NCBI RefSeq assembly: GCF_001420995.1
Contig: NZ_CP012184.1
Span: 4,014,501-4,078,500 of the forward strand
DNA length: 64,000 nucleotides
Reading direction: 5' to 3'
Source of the DNA: Pseudonocardia sp. EC080619-01
Lineage (GTDB): Bacteria > Actinomycetota > Actinomycetes > Mycobacteriales > Pseudonocardiaceae
Positions 1 to 8,871 of this stretch are shown here, one piece after another; the stretch's first letter is position 1; the number at the start of each line of letters is the position of its first letter. The notes under the pieces are model-generated. The model was not told where the DNA came from. It saw nothing but the letters and a program-made list of their open reading frames with translations, and searched no databases. The translations under genes and the position numbers were made by a program.

Positions 1-97
1 GGCGCGGGTCGGTCTTGCGGACGCGGCTGAAGTCGCCGAGCGCCGTCGTCCCGTCGTCGCCGGTCTTCGTGTAGATCCGAGTCAGGTGCACCGCCAC
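1..97 (-). CDS. PduO-type cob(I)alamin adenosyltransferase, N-terminal fragment
   Basis: Only the first 32 codons lie in the window; the gene runs off the left edge. The peptide starts [16 protein letters not shown] and continues [12 protein letters not shown], the conserved ATP-binding N-terminus of PduO-type adenosyltransferases. These enzymes adenosylate cob(I)alamin to adenosylcobalamin in the cytosol. The GTG start is preceded on the minus strand by TAGCCT and a 6-nt gap, which suggests a leaderless transcript. It is divergent from murA. Context fits: the B12-dependent mutase at 3 kb and MeaB at 33 kb need this cofactor. The family call is firm; the rest of the protein cannot be judged. 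Confidence 0.88.
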   Translation of the reverse strand, partial: MAVHLTRIYTKTGDDGTTALGDFSRVRKTDPR

Positions 98-239
98 CCC
101 GACAGGCTATGCGGACGATCCGCGCGGAGGCCAGGCCGCCGGTCGGGGTGCCTCTCGGCAACCGTCGCGTGTGCTGCGCCGGACGGCGCAACCCTGCCCG
201 ACACGTCGGGGTGTGCCCGTGCCCCGGTGACCGCCCCGT

Positions 240-245
240 TACCGT
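240..245 (+). promoter_or_regulatory. -10 element (TACCGT) of murA
   Basis: TACCGT fits the TANNNT -10 consensus and is followed by exactly 7 nt and then the GTG at 253. There is no Shine-Dalgarno sequence before that GTG. The spacing predicts transcription starting at the start codon, so it supports 253 over the upstream starts at 109 and beyond. Confidence 0.55.
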
Positions 246-252
246 TCCGGAC

Positions 253-1521
253 GTGGTGGAGCATTTCGCGGTCCGCGGCGGGGCCCGGCTGAACGGGTCC
301 GTCGACGTCGTCGGGGCGAAGAACAGTGTGCTCAAGCTGATGGCTGCGGCGCTGCTGGCCGAGGGCCGGACGACGCTCGAGAACTGCCCCGAGATCCTGG
401 ACGTGCCGCTGATGGCGGACGTCCTGCGCAGCCTCGGCTGCGCGGTGGCGATCGAGGGCGGCACCGTGCACATCGACGTCCCGGCGAACCCCGGCGCCGA
501 GGCGGACTACCGCTCGGTGTCGAAGCTGCGCGCGTCGGTCTGCGTGCTCGGGCCGCTGGTGGCGCGCTGCCGGCGGGCCGTCGTCCCGCTGCCCGGTGGC
601 GACGCGATCGGCTCCCGGCCGCTGGACATGCACCAGAACGGCCTGCGGAAGCTGGGCGCGACGACCGACATCGAGCACGGCAGTGTCACCGCCTCGGCGC
701 AGGACCTGCACGGTGCGCAGATCTGGCTGGACTTCCCCAGCGTCGGCGCGACCGAGAACATCCTGATGGCGGCGGTGCTCGCCGAGGGCACGACCGTCAT
801 CGACAACGCGGCCCGCGAGCCGGAGATCGTGGATCTCTGCGTGATGCTGCAGCAGATGGGCGCGAAGCTGGAGGGCGTCGGGTCCTCGACGCTGACCGTG
901 CACGGCGTGACCGGCCTGCAGCCCACCACGCACCGCGTGATCGGCGACCGGATCGTCGGAGCGACCTGGGCGTTCGCGGCGGCGATGACCCGCGGCGAGG
1001 TGACCGTCCGCGGGGTGGACCCGCACCACATCGACCTCGTGCTGGACAAGCTGCGCAGCGCGGGCGCCGAGATCTCCACCGGCGGGGAGGAGTTCTCCGT
1101 CGCGATGCCGGGCCGCCCGGAGGCGGTGGACTTCGTGACGCTGCCCTACCCGGGTTTCGCCACGGACCTGCAGCCGATGGCGATCGCGCTCTCCGCCGTC
1201 GCCGAGGGCACGTCGATGATCACCGAGAACGTGTTCGAGGCACGGTTCCGGTTCGTCGACGAGATGGTCCGGCTCGGCGCCGACGCCCGCACGGACGGGC
1301 ACCACGCCGTCGTGCGCGGGCGGGAGGAGCTGTCGTCGGCGCCGGTGTGGGCCAGCGACATCCGGGCCGGGGCGGGCCTGGTCCTGGCCGGACTGTGCGC
1401 CCGCGGCACGACCGAGGTCTGGGACGTCGCGCACATCGACCGCGGCTACCCGCGCTTCGTCGAGAACCTCTCCGCGCTGGGCGCGGACATCCGCCGGGTG
1501 GCGGGCGAGCCGGAGCGCTGA
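253..1521 (+). CDS. murA: UDP-N-acetylglucosamine 1-carboxyvinyltransferase, Asp117 type
   Basis: Transfers enolpyruvate from PEP to UDP-GlcNAc, the first committed step of cytosolic peptidoglycan precursor synthesis. The 422-residue protein has the usual family length when started at GTG 253, followed by [13 protein letters not shown] and [17 protein letters not shown]. The KNS motif lies near residues 23-25. The catalytic loop reads [14 protein letters not shown], with Asp at residue 117 where most bacteria have Cys (Cys115 in E. coli). Mycobacterium tuberculosis MurA has the same substitution and is known to be insensitive to fosfomycin, so this enzyme is probably insensitive as well. It is divergent from the adenosyltransferase. 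Confidence 0.96.
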   Translation: MVEHFAVRGGARLNGSVDVVGAKNSVLKLMAAALLAEGRTTLENCPEILDVPLMADVLRSLGCAVAIEGGTVHIDVPANPGAEADYRSVSKLRASVCVLGPLVARCRRAVVPLPGGDAIGSRPLDMHQNGLRKLGATTDIEHGSVTASAQDLHGAQIWLDFPSVGATENILMAAVLAEGTTVIDNAAREPEIVDLCVMLQQMGAKLEGVGSSTLTVHGVTGLQPTTHRVIGDRIVGATWAFAAAMTRGEVTVRGVDPHHIDLVLDKLRSAGAEISTGGEEFSVAMPGRPEAVDFVTLPYPGFATDLQPMAIALSAVAEGTSMITENVFEARFRFVDEMVRLGADARTDGHHAVVRGREELSSAPVWASDIRAGAGLVLAGLCARGTTEVWDVAHIDRGYPRFVENLSALGADIRRVAGEPER

Positions 1522-1646
1522 GCCCGGCCTCCCGGCGTCCGCGAGCCCGACGGTCCCGATCGGCGCGCGTCACCCGATCGTGGCAGGCTTCCGGTACGCC
1601 ACGGGCGGCCCGGCTGTCGGGTTCCGCCGTCGACGAGGAGGCCGCC

Positions 1647-2498
1647 ATGGTGAGCACCCCGGATGCTGCTGACGTGTCACGGGCCGGTCGCCGGGCGGCG
1701 AGCGGAGCACGGGACGTGGCGCACTCGACGCCGGTCCGGATCGCGGCGCGGGTGGGGATCGCCGCGAACGGCGTTCTGCACCTGCTGATCGGCTGGCTGG
1801 CGGTGCAGGTGGCGCTCGGGTCCGGAGCGCAGGCGGACCAGAACGGTGCGCTGGGTGCGATCGCCGCCGAACCGCTGGGCCGGGCCTTCCTGTGGGTCCT
1901 GGTCGTGGGGTTCGCGGCGGTCGTCCTGTGGCGGGCCGTCTCGGCGGTGTGGGGTTTCGGCTACGTCGGCGACCGGTCCCGCAGGCTGGTCAAGCGCGTG
2001 GTGTCCGCCGGGCAGGCCGTGGTCTACGCGGTGCTGGCGGTCGCGGCGGCGCCGACGGCGCTGAGCGGACGTGCGTCGTCGGGCGGGGGCGGGCAGGCGA
2101 CCGCGGGCCTGCTGGGCCTGCCGGGCGGGCAGATCGTGACCGCGCTCGTCGGACTCGGGGTGCTCGTGGGCGGTGGCGTGATGGTGTGGAACGGCTGGCA
2201 GCAGCGCTTCCTCGAGGACCAGGACCTGGCGGGTGCCGATCGCCGGGTCCGCCGGCTCGATGCCCGTACCGGGCAGATCGGGTTCATCGCGAAGGGCGTC
2301 GCGATCGGTGTGCTCGGGATCCTCGTCGGTGTCGCCGCGCTGACGTTCGACCCGGCGCGTGCGAACGGACTCGACTCGGCGCTGAAGGCCCTGCGCGAGC
2401 AGCCCTACGGGGTGTTCCTGCTCGTCGCGGTCGGGCTGGGGATCGCCTGCTACGGCGTGTTCTGCTTCTTCGACGCCCGGTACCACCGGGTCACCTGA
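1647..2498 (+). CDS. DUF1206 family integral membrane protein
   Basis: The 283-residue protein has about six hydrophobic segments arranged as three similar units. Each unit starts with an Arg/Ala-rich amphipathic stretch (ARVGIAANGVLHLLIGW, VSAGQAVVYAVLAVA, GFIAKGVAIGVLGI) followed by a paired helix. This threefold repeat is typical of actinobacterial DUF1206 proteins, whose function is unknown. The ATG at 1647 follows GAGGAGGCC, a good ribosome-binding site. It lies 125 bp downstream of murA on the same strand and may be independently transcribed. Confidence 0.85.
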   Translation: MVSTPDAADVSRAGRRAASGARDVAHSTPVRIAARVGIAANGVLHLLIGWLAVQVALGSGAQADQNGALGAIAAEPLGRAFLWVLVVGFAAVVLWRAVSAVWGFGYVGDRSRRLVKRVVSAGQAVVYAVLAVAAAPTALSGRASSGGGGQATAGLLGLPGGQIVTALVGLGVLVGGGVMVWNGWQQRFLEDQDLAGADRRVRRLDARTGQIGFIAKGVAIGVLGILVGVAALTFDPARANGLDSALKALREQPYGVFLLVAVGLGIACYGVFCFFDARYHRVT

Positions 2499-2505
2499 GC
2501 GTCCG

Positions 2506-2844
2506 TCAGTCCAGTGCGCCCCGGCTGAGCACGACCCGGGCGTCGGGCACGTCCTTCGGGAAGACGAGCAGGGCGAACCCGCCCCGGTCGTCGGAGCCGG
2601 GCGTGATCGTCGCCCGGATGCCCTGCGCGCGCAGCCGGTCGCGCAGGATCCGCGCCGCGTCCTTCCCCGGTACCCGCGAGACCTCGGTCAGCAGGCCGGT
2701 CGCGACGGGGTCGTCGGGGTCGTCGGTGGGGAGGGTCACGTTCTTCTGGTGCCCGAACGTCCAGCGCAGCAGCAGTCCGATGGCGACCAGCACCACGACC
2801 AGGCCGACGATCGTGCCGAGCCGTGGGACGACGTCCATCTCCAT
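2506..2844 (-). CDS. Small single-pass membrane protein, hypothetical
   Basis: The 112-residue protein starts MEMDVVPRLG, then has one transmembrane segment at about residues 10-28 (GTIVGLVVVLVAIGLLLRW). A soluble C-terminal domain of about 60 residues follows, with the pattern VPGKDAARILRDRLRAQGIRA. That layout resembles small DUF2007-like signal-transducing domains, but I do not recognise the family with certainty. It is convergent with the DUF1206 gene, with only 7 nt between the stops. The function is unknown. Confidence 0.7.
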   Translation of the reverse strand: MEMDVVPRLGTIVGLVVVLVAIGLLLRWTFGHQKNVTLPTDDPDDPVATGLLTEVSRVPGKDAARILRDRLRAQGIRATITPGSDDRGGFALLVFPKDVPDARVVLSRGALD

Positions 2845-2989
2845 CGCCCGATGGTCGCACCCGCCGGGCCCTGCCGCCCTCCCCGACGGGTGGGGCGTGA
2901 ACCGATCCAGTGCTCGGTTTCCCGTACGGATCGCGTAGTTTGCCGCGCAGACGTGTGTGACGAGGGACGACCGGGCACCCGATCCGCCC

Positions 2990-3001
2990 TACTCGCCAGT
3001 A
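2990..3001. promoter_or_regulatory. TACT-N4-AGTA operator candidate upstream of ecm
   Basis: TACTCGCCAGTA is a palindromic pair of 4-bp half-sites separated by 4 bp. The last two bases overlap a likely -10 element (TAGTCT, 3000-3005), and the site ends 55 nt before the ecm start. The same architecture occurs before the 3-hydroxyacyl-CoA dehydrogenase, ccr, mce/thiolase and marR genes. The position suggests repression by promoter occlusion. Confidence 0.6.
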
Positions 3002-3056
3002 GTCTTGTCCCGACGTGCAGACAGTGCCGACTGTGCAGACGACGACGGAGGTTCCG

Positions 3057-5075
3057 GTGCCGTACCCGACCGATCGCGAGCGCGACCGTCCGTGGGTGAT
3101 CCGCACCTACGCCGGTCACTCGTCGGCCGAGAAGACCAACGAGCTGTACCGCCGGAACCTGGCCAAGGGCCAGACCGGTCTCTCGGTGGCCTTCGACCTG
3201 CCGACCCAGACCGGCTACGACCCCGACGACGAGCTCGCCAAGGGCGAGGTCGGCAAGGTCGGCGTCCCGGTCAGCCACATCGGTGACATGCGCGCCCTGT
3301 TCGACGGCATCCCCGTCGCCGAGGCCAACACCTCGATGACGATCAACGCGCCGGCGATGTGGCTGCTCTCCCTCTACGTGGCGGTCGCCGAGGAGCAGGC
3401 CGAGCAGCAGGGCCTCGACTACTCCGAGGTCCGGGCGAAGCTCGCCGGCACCACGCAGAACGACATCGTCAAGGAGTACCTGTCGCGGGGCACCTACGTG
3501 TTCCCGCCCGGACCCAGCCTGCGGCTGATCACCGACATGGTCGCCTGGTCGGTCACCGAGATCCCCAAGTGGAACCCGATCAACATCTGCAGCTACCACC
3601 TGCAGGAGGCCGGGGCGACGCCGACGCAGGAGCTGGCGTACGCGCTGTCCACCGCGATCGCGGTGCTGGACTCGGTGCGCGACTCCGGCCAGGTGCCGCC
3701 GGAGAAGTTCGGCGACGTCGTCGGGCGGATCTCGTTCTTCGTGAACGCGGGCCTGCGGTTCGTCGAGGAGATGTGCAAGATGCGGGCGCTCGCGCGCCTG
3801 TGGGACGAGATCACCCTGGAGCGCTACGGCGTCGAGAACCCCAAGCAGCGGCGCCTGCGTTACGGCGTGCAGGTCAACTCGCTGGGACTGACCGAGGCGC
3901 AGCCGGAGAACAACGTCCAGCGGATCGTGCTGGAGATGCTCGCCGTCACCCTGTCCAAGGACGCGCGGGCCCGCGCCGTGCAGCTGCCGGCGTGGAACGA
4001 GGCGCTGGGCCTGCCGCGGCCGTGGGACCAGCAGTGGGCGCTGCGGATGCAGCAGGTGCTGGCCTACGAGACCGACCTGCTCGAGTACGAGGACATCTTC
4101 GACGGCTCCCGGGTGGTCGAGGCCAAGGTGTCCGAGCTCGTCGAGGGCGCCCGCGCCGAGATCGACCGGGTGCAGGAGATGGGCGGTGCGGTCGCGGCCG
4201 TCGAGTCCGGCTACATGAAGGGCGAGCTGGTCAGCTCCCTGGCCGCGTACCGCCGTGAGATGGAGTCCGGCGACCGCGTCGTCGTCGGGGTCAACAAGTT
4301 CGACACCACCGAGCCCAGCCCGCTGCAGGCCGAGGGCGCCGGGGCGATCTTCACGGTCGACCCCGAGACCGAGCGGTCCGCGATCGAGGCCATCGGGCGG
4401 TGGCGTTCCGAGCGGGACGCCGCGGCCGTCGACGAGTCGCTGCGGGCACTGCGCGACGCCGCGAAGACCGAGCAGAACCTCATGCAGGTCTCGATCGACT
4501 GCGCCAAGGCCGGCGTGACGACCGGCGAGTGGGCCGGTGCGCTGCGCGAGGTGTTCGGCGAGTTCCGTGCCCCGACCGGTGTGTCGTCGGCGTCGGCGTC
4601 CGGTGAGGGCGCCGGGGAGATCGCCGAGGTCCGCGAGCGGGTCCGCGCCACCGGTGACGAGCTCGGCCAGCGCCTCCGGATGCTCGTCGGCAAGCCGGGT
4701 CTCGACGGCCACTCCAACGGTGCCGAGCAGGTCGCCGTGCGCGCCCGCGACGTCGGCTTCGAGGTCGTCTACCAGGGCATCCGGCTCACCCCGTCGCAGA
4801 TCGTCGCGGCCGCGGTGCAGGAGGGCGTGCACGCCGTCGGGCTGTCGGTGCTGTCCGGCTCGCACCTGGAGGTCGTGCCGGCGGTCGTGCAGGGGCTGCG
4901 TGACGCGGGCGCCGGGGACATCCCGGTCGTCGTCGGGGGGATCATCCCGCCGGAGGACGAGAAGCGGCTGCGTGAGGGCGGGATCGCCGCGGTGTTCACG
5001 CCGAAGAACTTCCGGCTGACCGGGATGATGGACGAGATCGTGACCCTCGTCCGGGACGCGCAGGGCCTGTCCTGA
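3057..5075 (+). CDS. meaA: B12-dependent ethylmalonyl-CoA mutase (MeaA-type)
   Basis: Converts (2R)-ethylmalonyl-CoA to (2S)-methylsuccinyl-CoA in the ethylmalonyl-CoA pathway. The 672-residue single-chain protein has an N-terminal acyl-CoA barrel (RPWVIRTYAGHSSAEKTNEL, TQNDIVKEYLSRGTYVFPP, NICSYHLQEAGATPTQELAY). Its C-terminal B12 domain has the DxHxxG motif in GLDGHSNG, with His552 as the likely lower cobalt ligand. Length and sequence match MeaA/Ecm rather than two-subunit methylmalonyl-CoA mutase. I chose GTG 3057 because GGAGG lies 5 nt upstream; an in-frame GTG at 3015 is the alternative. Finding ccr, mce and meaB in the same window supports the ethylmalonyl assignment over isobutyryl-CoA mutase. 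Confidence 0.9.
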   Translation: MPYPTDRERDRPWVIRTYAGHSSAEKTNELYRRNLAKGQTGLSVAFDLPTQTGYDPDDELAKGEVGKVGVPVSHIGDMRALFDGIPVAEANTSMTINAPAMWLLSLYVAVAEEQAEQQGLDYSEVRAKLAGTTQNDIVKEYLSRGTYVFPPGPSLRLITDMVAWSVTEIPKWNPINICSYHLQEAGATPTQELAYALSTAIAVLDSVRDSGQVPPEKFGDVVGRISFFVNAGLRFVEEMCKMRALARLWDEITLERYGVENPKQRRLRYGVQVNSLGLTEAQPENNVQRIVLEMLAVTLSKDARARAVQLPAWNEALGLPRPWDQQWALRMQQVLAYETDLLEYEDIFDGSRVVEAKVSELVEGARAEIDRVQEMGGAVAAVESGYMKGELVSSLAAYRREMESGDRVVVGVNKFDTTEPSPLQAEGAGAIFTVDPETERSAIEAIGRWRSERDAAAVDESLRALRDAAKTEQNLMQVSIDCAKAGVTTGEWAGALREVFGEFRAPTGVSSASASGEGAGEIAEVRERVRATGDELGQRLRMLVGKPGLDGHSNGAEQVAVRARDVGFEVVYQGIRLTPSQIVAAAVQEGVHAVGLSVLSGSHLEVVPAVVQGLRDAGAGDIPVVVGGIIPPEDEKRLREGGIAAVFTPKNFRLTGMMDEIVTLVRDAQGLS

Positions 5076-5084
5076 TCCGGCGGA

Positions 5085-5110
5085 CCGCCCGGGTCAGCGC
5101 ACCCGGGCGG
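5085..5110. terminator. Bidirectional hairpin between ecm and the kinase gene
   Basis: Perfect 10-bp arms (ccgcccgggt and acccgggcgg) flank a 6-nt loop between two convergent genes. The right arm lies in the last codons of the kinase gene. There is no T tract, as is common for actinobacterial hairpin terminators. Confidence 0.6.
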
Positions 5111-7016
5111 CCGCGGTGTCGGCGAGACGGCCCGCGAGTTCGCACAGCTGCGACGTCGAGCGCCCGCCCTCCTCGGCCTTGACCCGGACGAGCTCGGCCA
5201 TCGGGCGGCCGTTCGTCCCGGTGAACTCCCGCACCGGGACCTCGCCGTTGCACGCGTCGGGGCCGTCGTCACGGACGAACGCCGCCGTGCCCGCGAGCGG
5301 CTGCCCGGTCGCGGACGGGGTGTCGTAGCGGTCGAACGAGACCGTCAGCTGGAGGTCCGCGCCCGCGTCGCCGGCGTCCCAGCTGCAGGACCAGCCGGCG
5401 AAGTCGCGGTAGGAGTCGGTGCGCGCCGGGGCCGGCAGCATCGTGAGGTCCTCGGGGCGCAGGGTGCCGCAGGCGTCGGTCGTCCAGAGGACGCTGCCGC
5501 CCGGCGGCGGTACCGGACGGCGGGGGATGCCGTCCGCGGCGAGCCGGGTCGCGGCGGAGGCGGCGGCCGCCTCGGCGGCCGCGCAGGGGTCCAGTCCGCG
5601 GGTCCGGCCGGCGTCGTGGTCGGCCGAGATCGAGACCTGGGTGCCGTCGTCGAGCCACAGGAACCGCATGCACGATGTGCCCTCGGCCGGTCGGCGCACC
5701 AGCACGGCGTCGCCGAGGCGCTGCTGCTCGCCCTCGGGCGGGCTGCCGGTGGCGCGGCGGTAGCGGATGTCGACGCCACCGGCGTCGTCGCCGCCGACCA
5801 CGAACACGATCGAGCAGGCCGCGAGGTTGCCGTAGTCGGGCTCCCTCACCGCGGGCGCGAACGGGGCGAGCGCCGCCGGGTCGGCCAGGCACGGGTCGGC
5901 GGTGCGCTGGTCGCCCGCGGCCAGCGGCGGGACCGACGCGGGCAGCGCCACCGGGGCCGGGGCGGGCGCGTCGGCGCCGCGTTCCTGCGGGATCAGCGCG
6001 ACGGCGGCGACGACCGCCACGACCGCGACGACGGCCGCTCCGCCGAACAGGAGACGGCGCCGGCGGGCGGCGACCGGGCCGTCCGCCGTCGCGTGGCCGG
6101 GCGGGTCGGTCGGATCGTCCGGCCGGACCTCCGGGGTGGTCGTGCGGCGTGCGGTGGGGCCGGGGTCCGCCGGGGCCGCGGGCTCGGGCTCGTCGCGGTC
6201 GGCCAGCGCCCAGAGCCGCCGGGCCGCCTCGGCCGCCGTCGGACGGGCGGCGGGGTCGGCCGCCGTCATCGTCGCGAGCAGTGCACCCAGTGGACCGTCC
6301 AGTGCGGGCGGCGGGACCGGGTCGGCGTCGGCGATGCGGCGGATGAGGGCCAGCGGGCTGTCGTCGGCCCAGCCGAACGGGGGCTCTCCGTCGACGGCGA
6401 CCCGCAGCGTCGCACCGAGCCCGTAGACGTCGGCCGGGGCCGCCGGTTCGTCGCCCCGCGCTGTCTCCGGGGCGAAATAGGCCGGGGTCCCGAGTGTTCC
6501 GACGGTCAGCGAGTGCCGGCCGGGGATCAGCGAGATGCCGAAGTCGGTGAGCTTGACGGGGCCGTCGTCGGACACCAGGACGTTGCCGGGCTTCACGTCG
6601 CGGTGCACGATGCCGGCCGTGTGCAGCGCCGCGAGCGCCTCGGCGACCTGCGCGCCGATCCGGGCCGCGGCGCCGGGCGCCAGCGGCCCGGTTCCGGTCA
6701 GCAGCGCGTCCAGACCTGCCGAGGGCACGTACTCCATGACCAGCAGCGGGCCGGCCGGGAGCTCCAGGACGTCGAAGACGGTGACGATCCGCCCGTGGTG
6801 CAGCTGGGCGGCGACCTGAGCCTCACGCCGGAGGCGGCGCATCGCGGCCGCGCCGTCCTCGGCGGCGGCACCCGTCTGCACCTGCTTGAGGGCGACGTCG
6901 CGGTCCAGCGCGGTGTCGCGTGCCCGGTGCACGACGCCCATGCCCCCGGCGCCCAGCCGCTCCCGGACCTCGTACCGCCCGGCGACGACGGTGCCCTCGA
7001 CGAGCGGTGCCGTCAC
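5094..7016 (-). CDS. Transmembrane PknB-type serine/threonine protein kinase with duplicated extracellular domain
   Basis: The 640-residue protein has a cytosolic kinase domain at residues 14-270: glycine loop GAGGMG, invariant Lys44 in VALK, HRDVKPGN with catalytic Asp140, DFG at 158-160 and APE near 182-184. A Pro-rich juxtamembrane segment and one transmembrane helix (about 323-342) follow. The outer region contains two similar Cys-containing units (DPC...CS...CMRF...DPC and DAC...GWSCSW...DAC...LCE), resembling a duplicated DUF3558-like sensor. The GTG start overlaps the stop of the FHA gene by 4 nt, so translation is probably coupled. The kinase family is firm; the extracellular ligand is unknown. 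Confidence 0.93.
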   Translation of the reverse strand: MTAPLVEGTVVAGRYEVRERLGAGGMGVVHRARDTALDRDVALKQVQTGAAAEDGAAAMRRLRREAQVAAQLHHGRIVTVFDVLELPAGPLLVMEYVPSAGLDALLTGTGPLAPGAAARIGAQVAEALAALHTAGIVHRDVKPGNVLVSDDGPVKLTDFGISLIPGRHSLTVGTLGTPAYFAPETARGDEPAAPADVYGLGATLRVAVDGEPPFGWADDSPLALIRRIADADPVPPPALDGPLGALLATMTAADPAARPTAAEAARRLWALADRDEPEPAAPADPGPTARRTTTPEVRPDDPTDPPGHATADGPVAARRRRLLFGGAAVVAVVAVVAAVALIPQERGADAPAPAPVALPASVPPLAAGDQRTADPCLADPAALAPFAPAVREPDYGNLAACSIVFVVGGDDAGGVDIRYRRATGSPPEGEQQRLGDAVLVRRPAEGTSCMRFLWLDDGTQVSISADHDAGRTRGLDPCAAAEAAAASAATRLAADGIPRRPVPPPGGSVLWTTDACGTLRPEDLTMLPAPARTDSYRDFAGWSCSWDAGDAGADLQLTVSFDRYDTPSATGQPLAGTAAFVRDDGPDACNGEVPVREFTGTNGRPMAELVRVKAEEGGRSTSQLCELAGRLADTAAARVR

Positions 7017-7750
7017 CCGGGCTCCCGGTCCAGCTCGTCGAGATCGGGTTCGGTGACGGTGTTGGTGCGGATCAGCTCGGCCACCAGGTTCTCGTTGAGC
7101 CGGTTGCCCACCGGCGGCTCGATCTCCGAGGCCAGCAGTCCGGCCACCCCGGCGGCGGACAGCCGCTCCCGGATCGCGCGCACCGTGTGCTCGGCGCGGC
7201 GGTGGGTCCAGCCGCCACCGGGATCGGCCTGCTGCATCTCGTCGCTGACCTGGCGCCAGGACTGCGGAGCCGGACGGGGATCGTTCTGCAGGTAGCGGCG
7301 GGCGAGCGCGAGGGCGGCGAGACGCTCGTCCCCGTCGAGCGGCCAGGGCCGGGGGACCCGGGTGCTGTCGTCGTGCCGGGGGAGCGGGCGCACCCGGTCC
7401 GGGCCGCTGACCCGCACCTCCAGCGCGTGCTCCCGGCCGGGGGAGCCGAGCACGGTGACCAGCGTGTATCCGGGCGGGACCGGCACCGGCTCGCCGCCGG
7501 GACGCAGCTCGGTACCGGCCGGGAACCGGATGCCGGTCCGTCCGGAGTTGCTGAGCCACCAGCGGCCGCCGGTGAACCTCAGGCGGCCGTGCTCGCGGCT
7601 GACCTGCGGATCGTCCTCGCCGAGGGTGAGGTGCACCAGCGGCCGGTTGCGTCCGAACAGGACCTCACGGCCCTCCTTCGGGCCGAAGGTGGCGCTGCCT
7701 GCCAGGGTCTGCACGAACAACGTGTGCTCGGCCGACGGTCGCTGCTGCAC
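7013..7750 (-). CDS. FHA-domain protein
   Basis: The 245-residue protein has an N-terminal forkhead-associated domain at about residues 15-105. Phosphothreonine-binding motifs are visible: FGRN at about 32-35, SREHGRL and NSGRTGIRF. A C-terminal helical region (about 140-225) has a winged-helix-like pattern, with ALARRYL, SWRQVSDEM and RAIRERLSAAGV. It is probably a cytosolic adaptor or regulator recognising a Thr-phosphorylated partner. It precedes and overlaps the kinase gene and follows the repeat protein by 15 nt, so kinase and FHA protein are likely functional partners. Confidence 0.88.
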   Translation of the reverse strand: MQQRPSAEHTLFVQTLAGSATFGPKEGREVLFGRNRPLVHLTLGEDDPQVSREHGRLRFTGGRWWLSNSGRTGIRFPAGTELRPGGEPVPVPPGYTLVTVLGSPGREHALEVRVSGPDRVRPLPRHDDSTRVPRPWPLDGDERLAALALARRYLQNDPRPAPQSWRQVSDEMQQADPGGGWTHRRAEHTVRAIRERLSAAGVAGLLASEIEPPVGNRLNENLVAELIRTNTVTEPDLDELDREPG

Positions 7751-7765
7751 GTGTCCTCCCCTCGC

Positions 7766-8836
7766 TCAGCTGTCGTCCTTCTCGCCGCCCCGCCGGCTCA
7801 GGAGCTTGAAACCGGGGATACCGATGATCGCCTGCCGGACCTCCTTCAGCACGTCCAGGAGCTCGTGGACGTCCGGTCCGACGCGGTCGAGTGTCGCGAG
7901 GATCGGCAGGATGTCGTCCTCGAGGTGCTCGGTGAGCACCGGGAGCTGGTCGACCAGGCGGATCGCGGCGTGCACCTCGTCCTCGGACAGCTCGTCGAGG
8001 AACTTCGTCGCGAGCGGCGCGGCGCGGCGGGCGAGCGGGGCGTAGAGGTCGACGAGCTCCCCGGCGCGGTCGCTGATCCCGGACGCCTGGTCGACGACGG
8101 TCGTCGCCGACCCGGTGACCCGCTCGACCTGCGTGATCAGGTCGCCGGCCCGGTCGCTGACGGTGGTGACGGTGGTGATCAGGCCGTCGGCGTTCCCGGC
8201 GACGGCGTCGACCCGGGCGACGAGGCCCTCGGCGTTCCCGGCGACCGCGGACACCTGCTCCACCAGGCCGTCGGCCCGCTCGGAGACCGTGGTGACCCGC
8301 CGGACCAGCCCGCTCGCGTCCTCGGAGACGGTGGTGACCTTCTGCACCAGCCCGTCGGCGTTCTCGGCGACGGTCGTGACCCGGCGGACGAGCCCGTCGG
8401 CGTCGTCGGCGACGGTGGTGACCTTGCGGACCAGGCCGTCGGCGTTCTCCGCCACGCCGGTGACCCGTTCGACCAGCGAGTCCGCGTCGTCGGCCACGGT
8501 GGACACCCGGGCCACCAGCTCGTCCGCGCGGTCGGCCACCGGCCGGACGCGCGCGACCACGTCGGTGGCCTCCGCGGCGACCGAGCCCACGGTCCCGATC
8601 AGGTCCTCGGCCCGGTCGACGACGCCGTCGACCCGGTCGAGCAGCGCCTCCGCCCGGGTCGCGATCGTGCCGATCCGGCCGACCAGCGAGCCGACCTCGT
8701 CGAGCAGCTCCCCGGCCCGCGACGGCAGCCCGGCCACGGTCTCCGCCAGCTCCCCGGTCCGGTCGACGACCGAGGCCGCTCCGGAGAGCAGGTCCGACGG
8801 GCCGGGGACCGGGATCCCGGCGATGCGCAGTGACAT
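7766..8836 (-). CDS. Protein built of 14-residue tandem repeats, function unknown
   Basis: The 356-residue protein starts at ATG 8836 after a GAGGA ribosome-binding site. Residues 55-264 consist of fifteen consecutive 14-residue repeats of the form V-T-T-V-x3-A-D-G-L-V-x2. The Val/Leu periodicity suggests a long amphipathic helical or coiled rod. The C-terminal 90 residues form a charged helical region (TKFLDELSEDEVHAAIRLVD, DILPILATLDRVGPDVHELL). There is no signal peptide and no clear transmembrane helix. It lies second in a four-gene operon between a solute-binding lipoprotein and the FHA/kinase pair. I do not recognise the family; a scaffold is only a guess. Confidence 0.85.
   Translation of the reverse strand: MSLRIAGIPVPGPSDLLSGAASVVDRTGELAETVAGLPSRAGELLDEVGSLVGRIGTIATRAEALLDRVDGVVDRAEDLIGTVGSVAAEATDVVARVRPVADRADELVARVSTVADDADSLVERVTGVAENADGLVRKVTTVADDADGLVRRVTTVAENADGLVQKVTTVSEDASGLVRRVTTVSERADGLVEQVSAVAGNAEGLVARVDAVAGNADGLITTVTTVSDRAGDLITQVERVTGSATTVVDQASGISDRAGELVDLYAPLARRAAPLATKFLDELSEDEVHAAIRLVDQLPVLTEHLEDDILPILATLDRVGPDVHELLDVLKEVRQAIIGIPGFKLLSRRGGEKDDS
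8045..8674 (-). repeat. Fifteen 42-bp tandem repeats encoding 14-residue units
   Basis: The units are imperfect at DNA level but keep an exact 42-bp period without any indel over 630 bp. The central copies are most alike (for example VTTVADDADGLVRR, VTTVAENADGLVQK) and the edges more diverged, which suggests expansion from the middle. Confidence 0.85.
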
Positions 8837-8871
8837 GGTCGGATCCTCGCATTCCCGCGAGGCCTGCCGGG

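Noticed and set aside
2736..4865. A 709-codon open frame antisense to ecm
   Set aside because: It has the His/Arg/Gly/Asp-rich composition of high-GC shadow frames and no domain. The opposite strand is a clear MeaA-type mutase.
5616..7295. Long plus-strand frame across the kinase gene
   Set aside because: Shadow of the kinase and FHA genes; Arg/Gly-rich without domain signatures.
8045..8674. CRISPR-like periodic repeats
   Set aside because: The 42-bp period is coding (14 residues), the spacing has no unique spacers and copies are imperfect, so it is a protein repeat.
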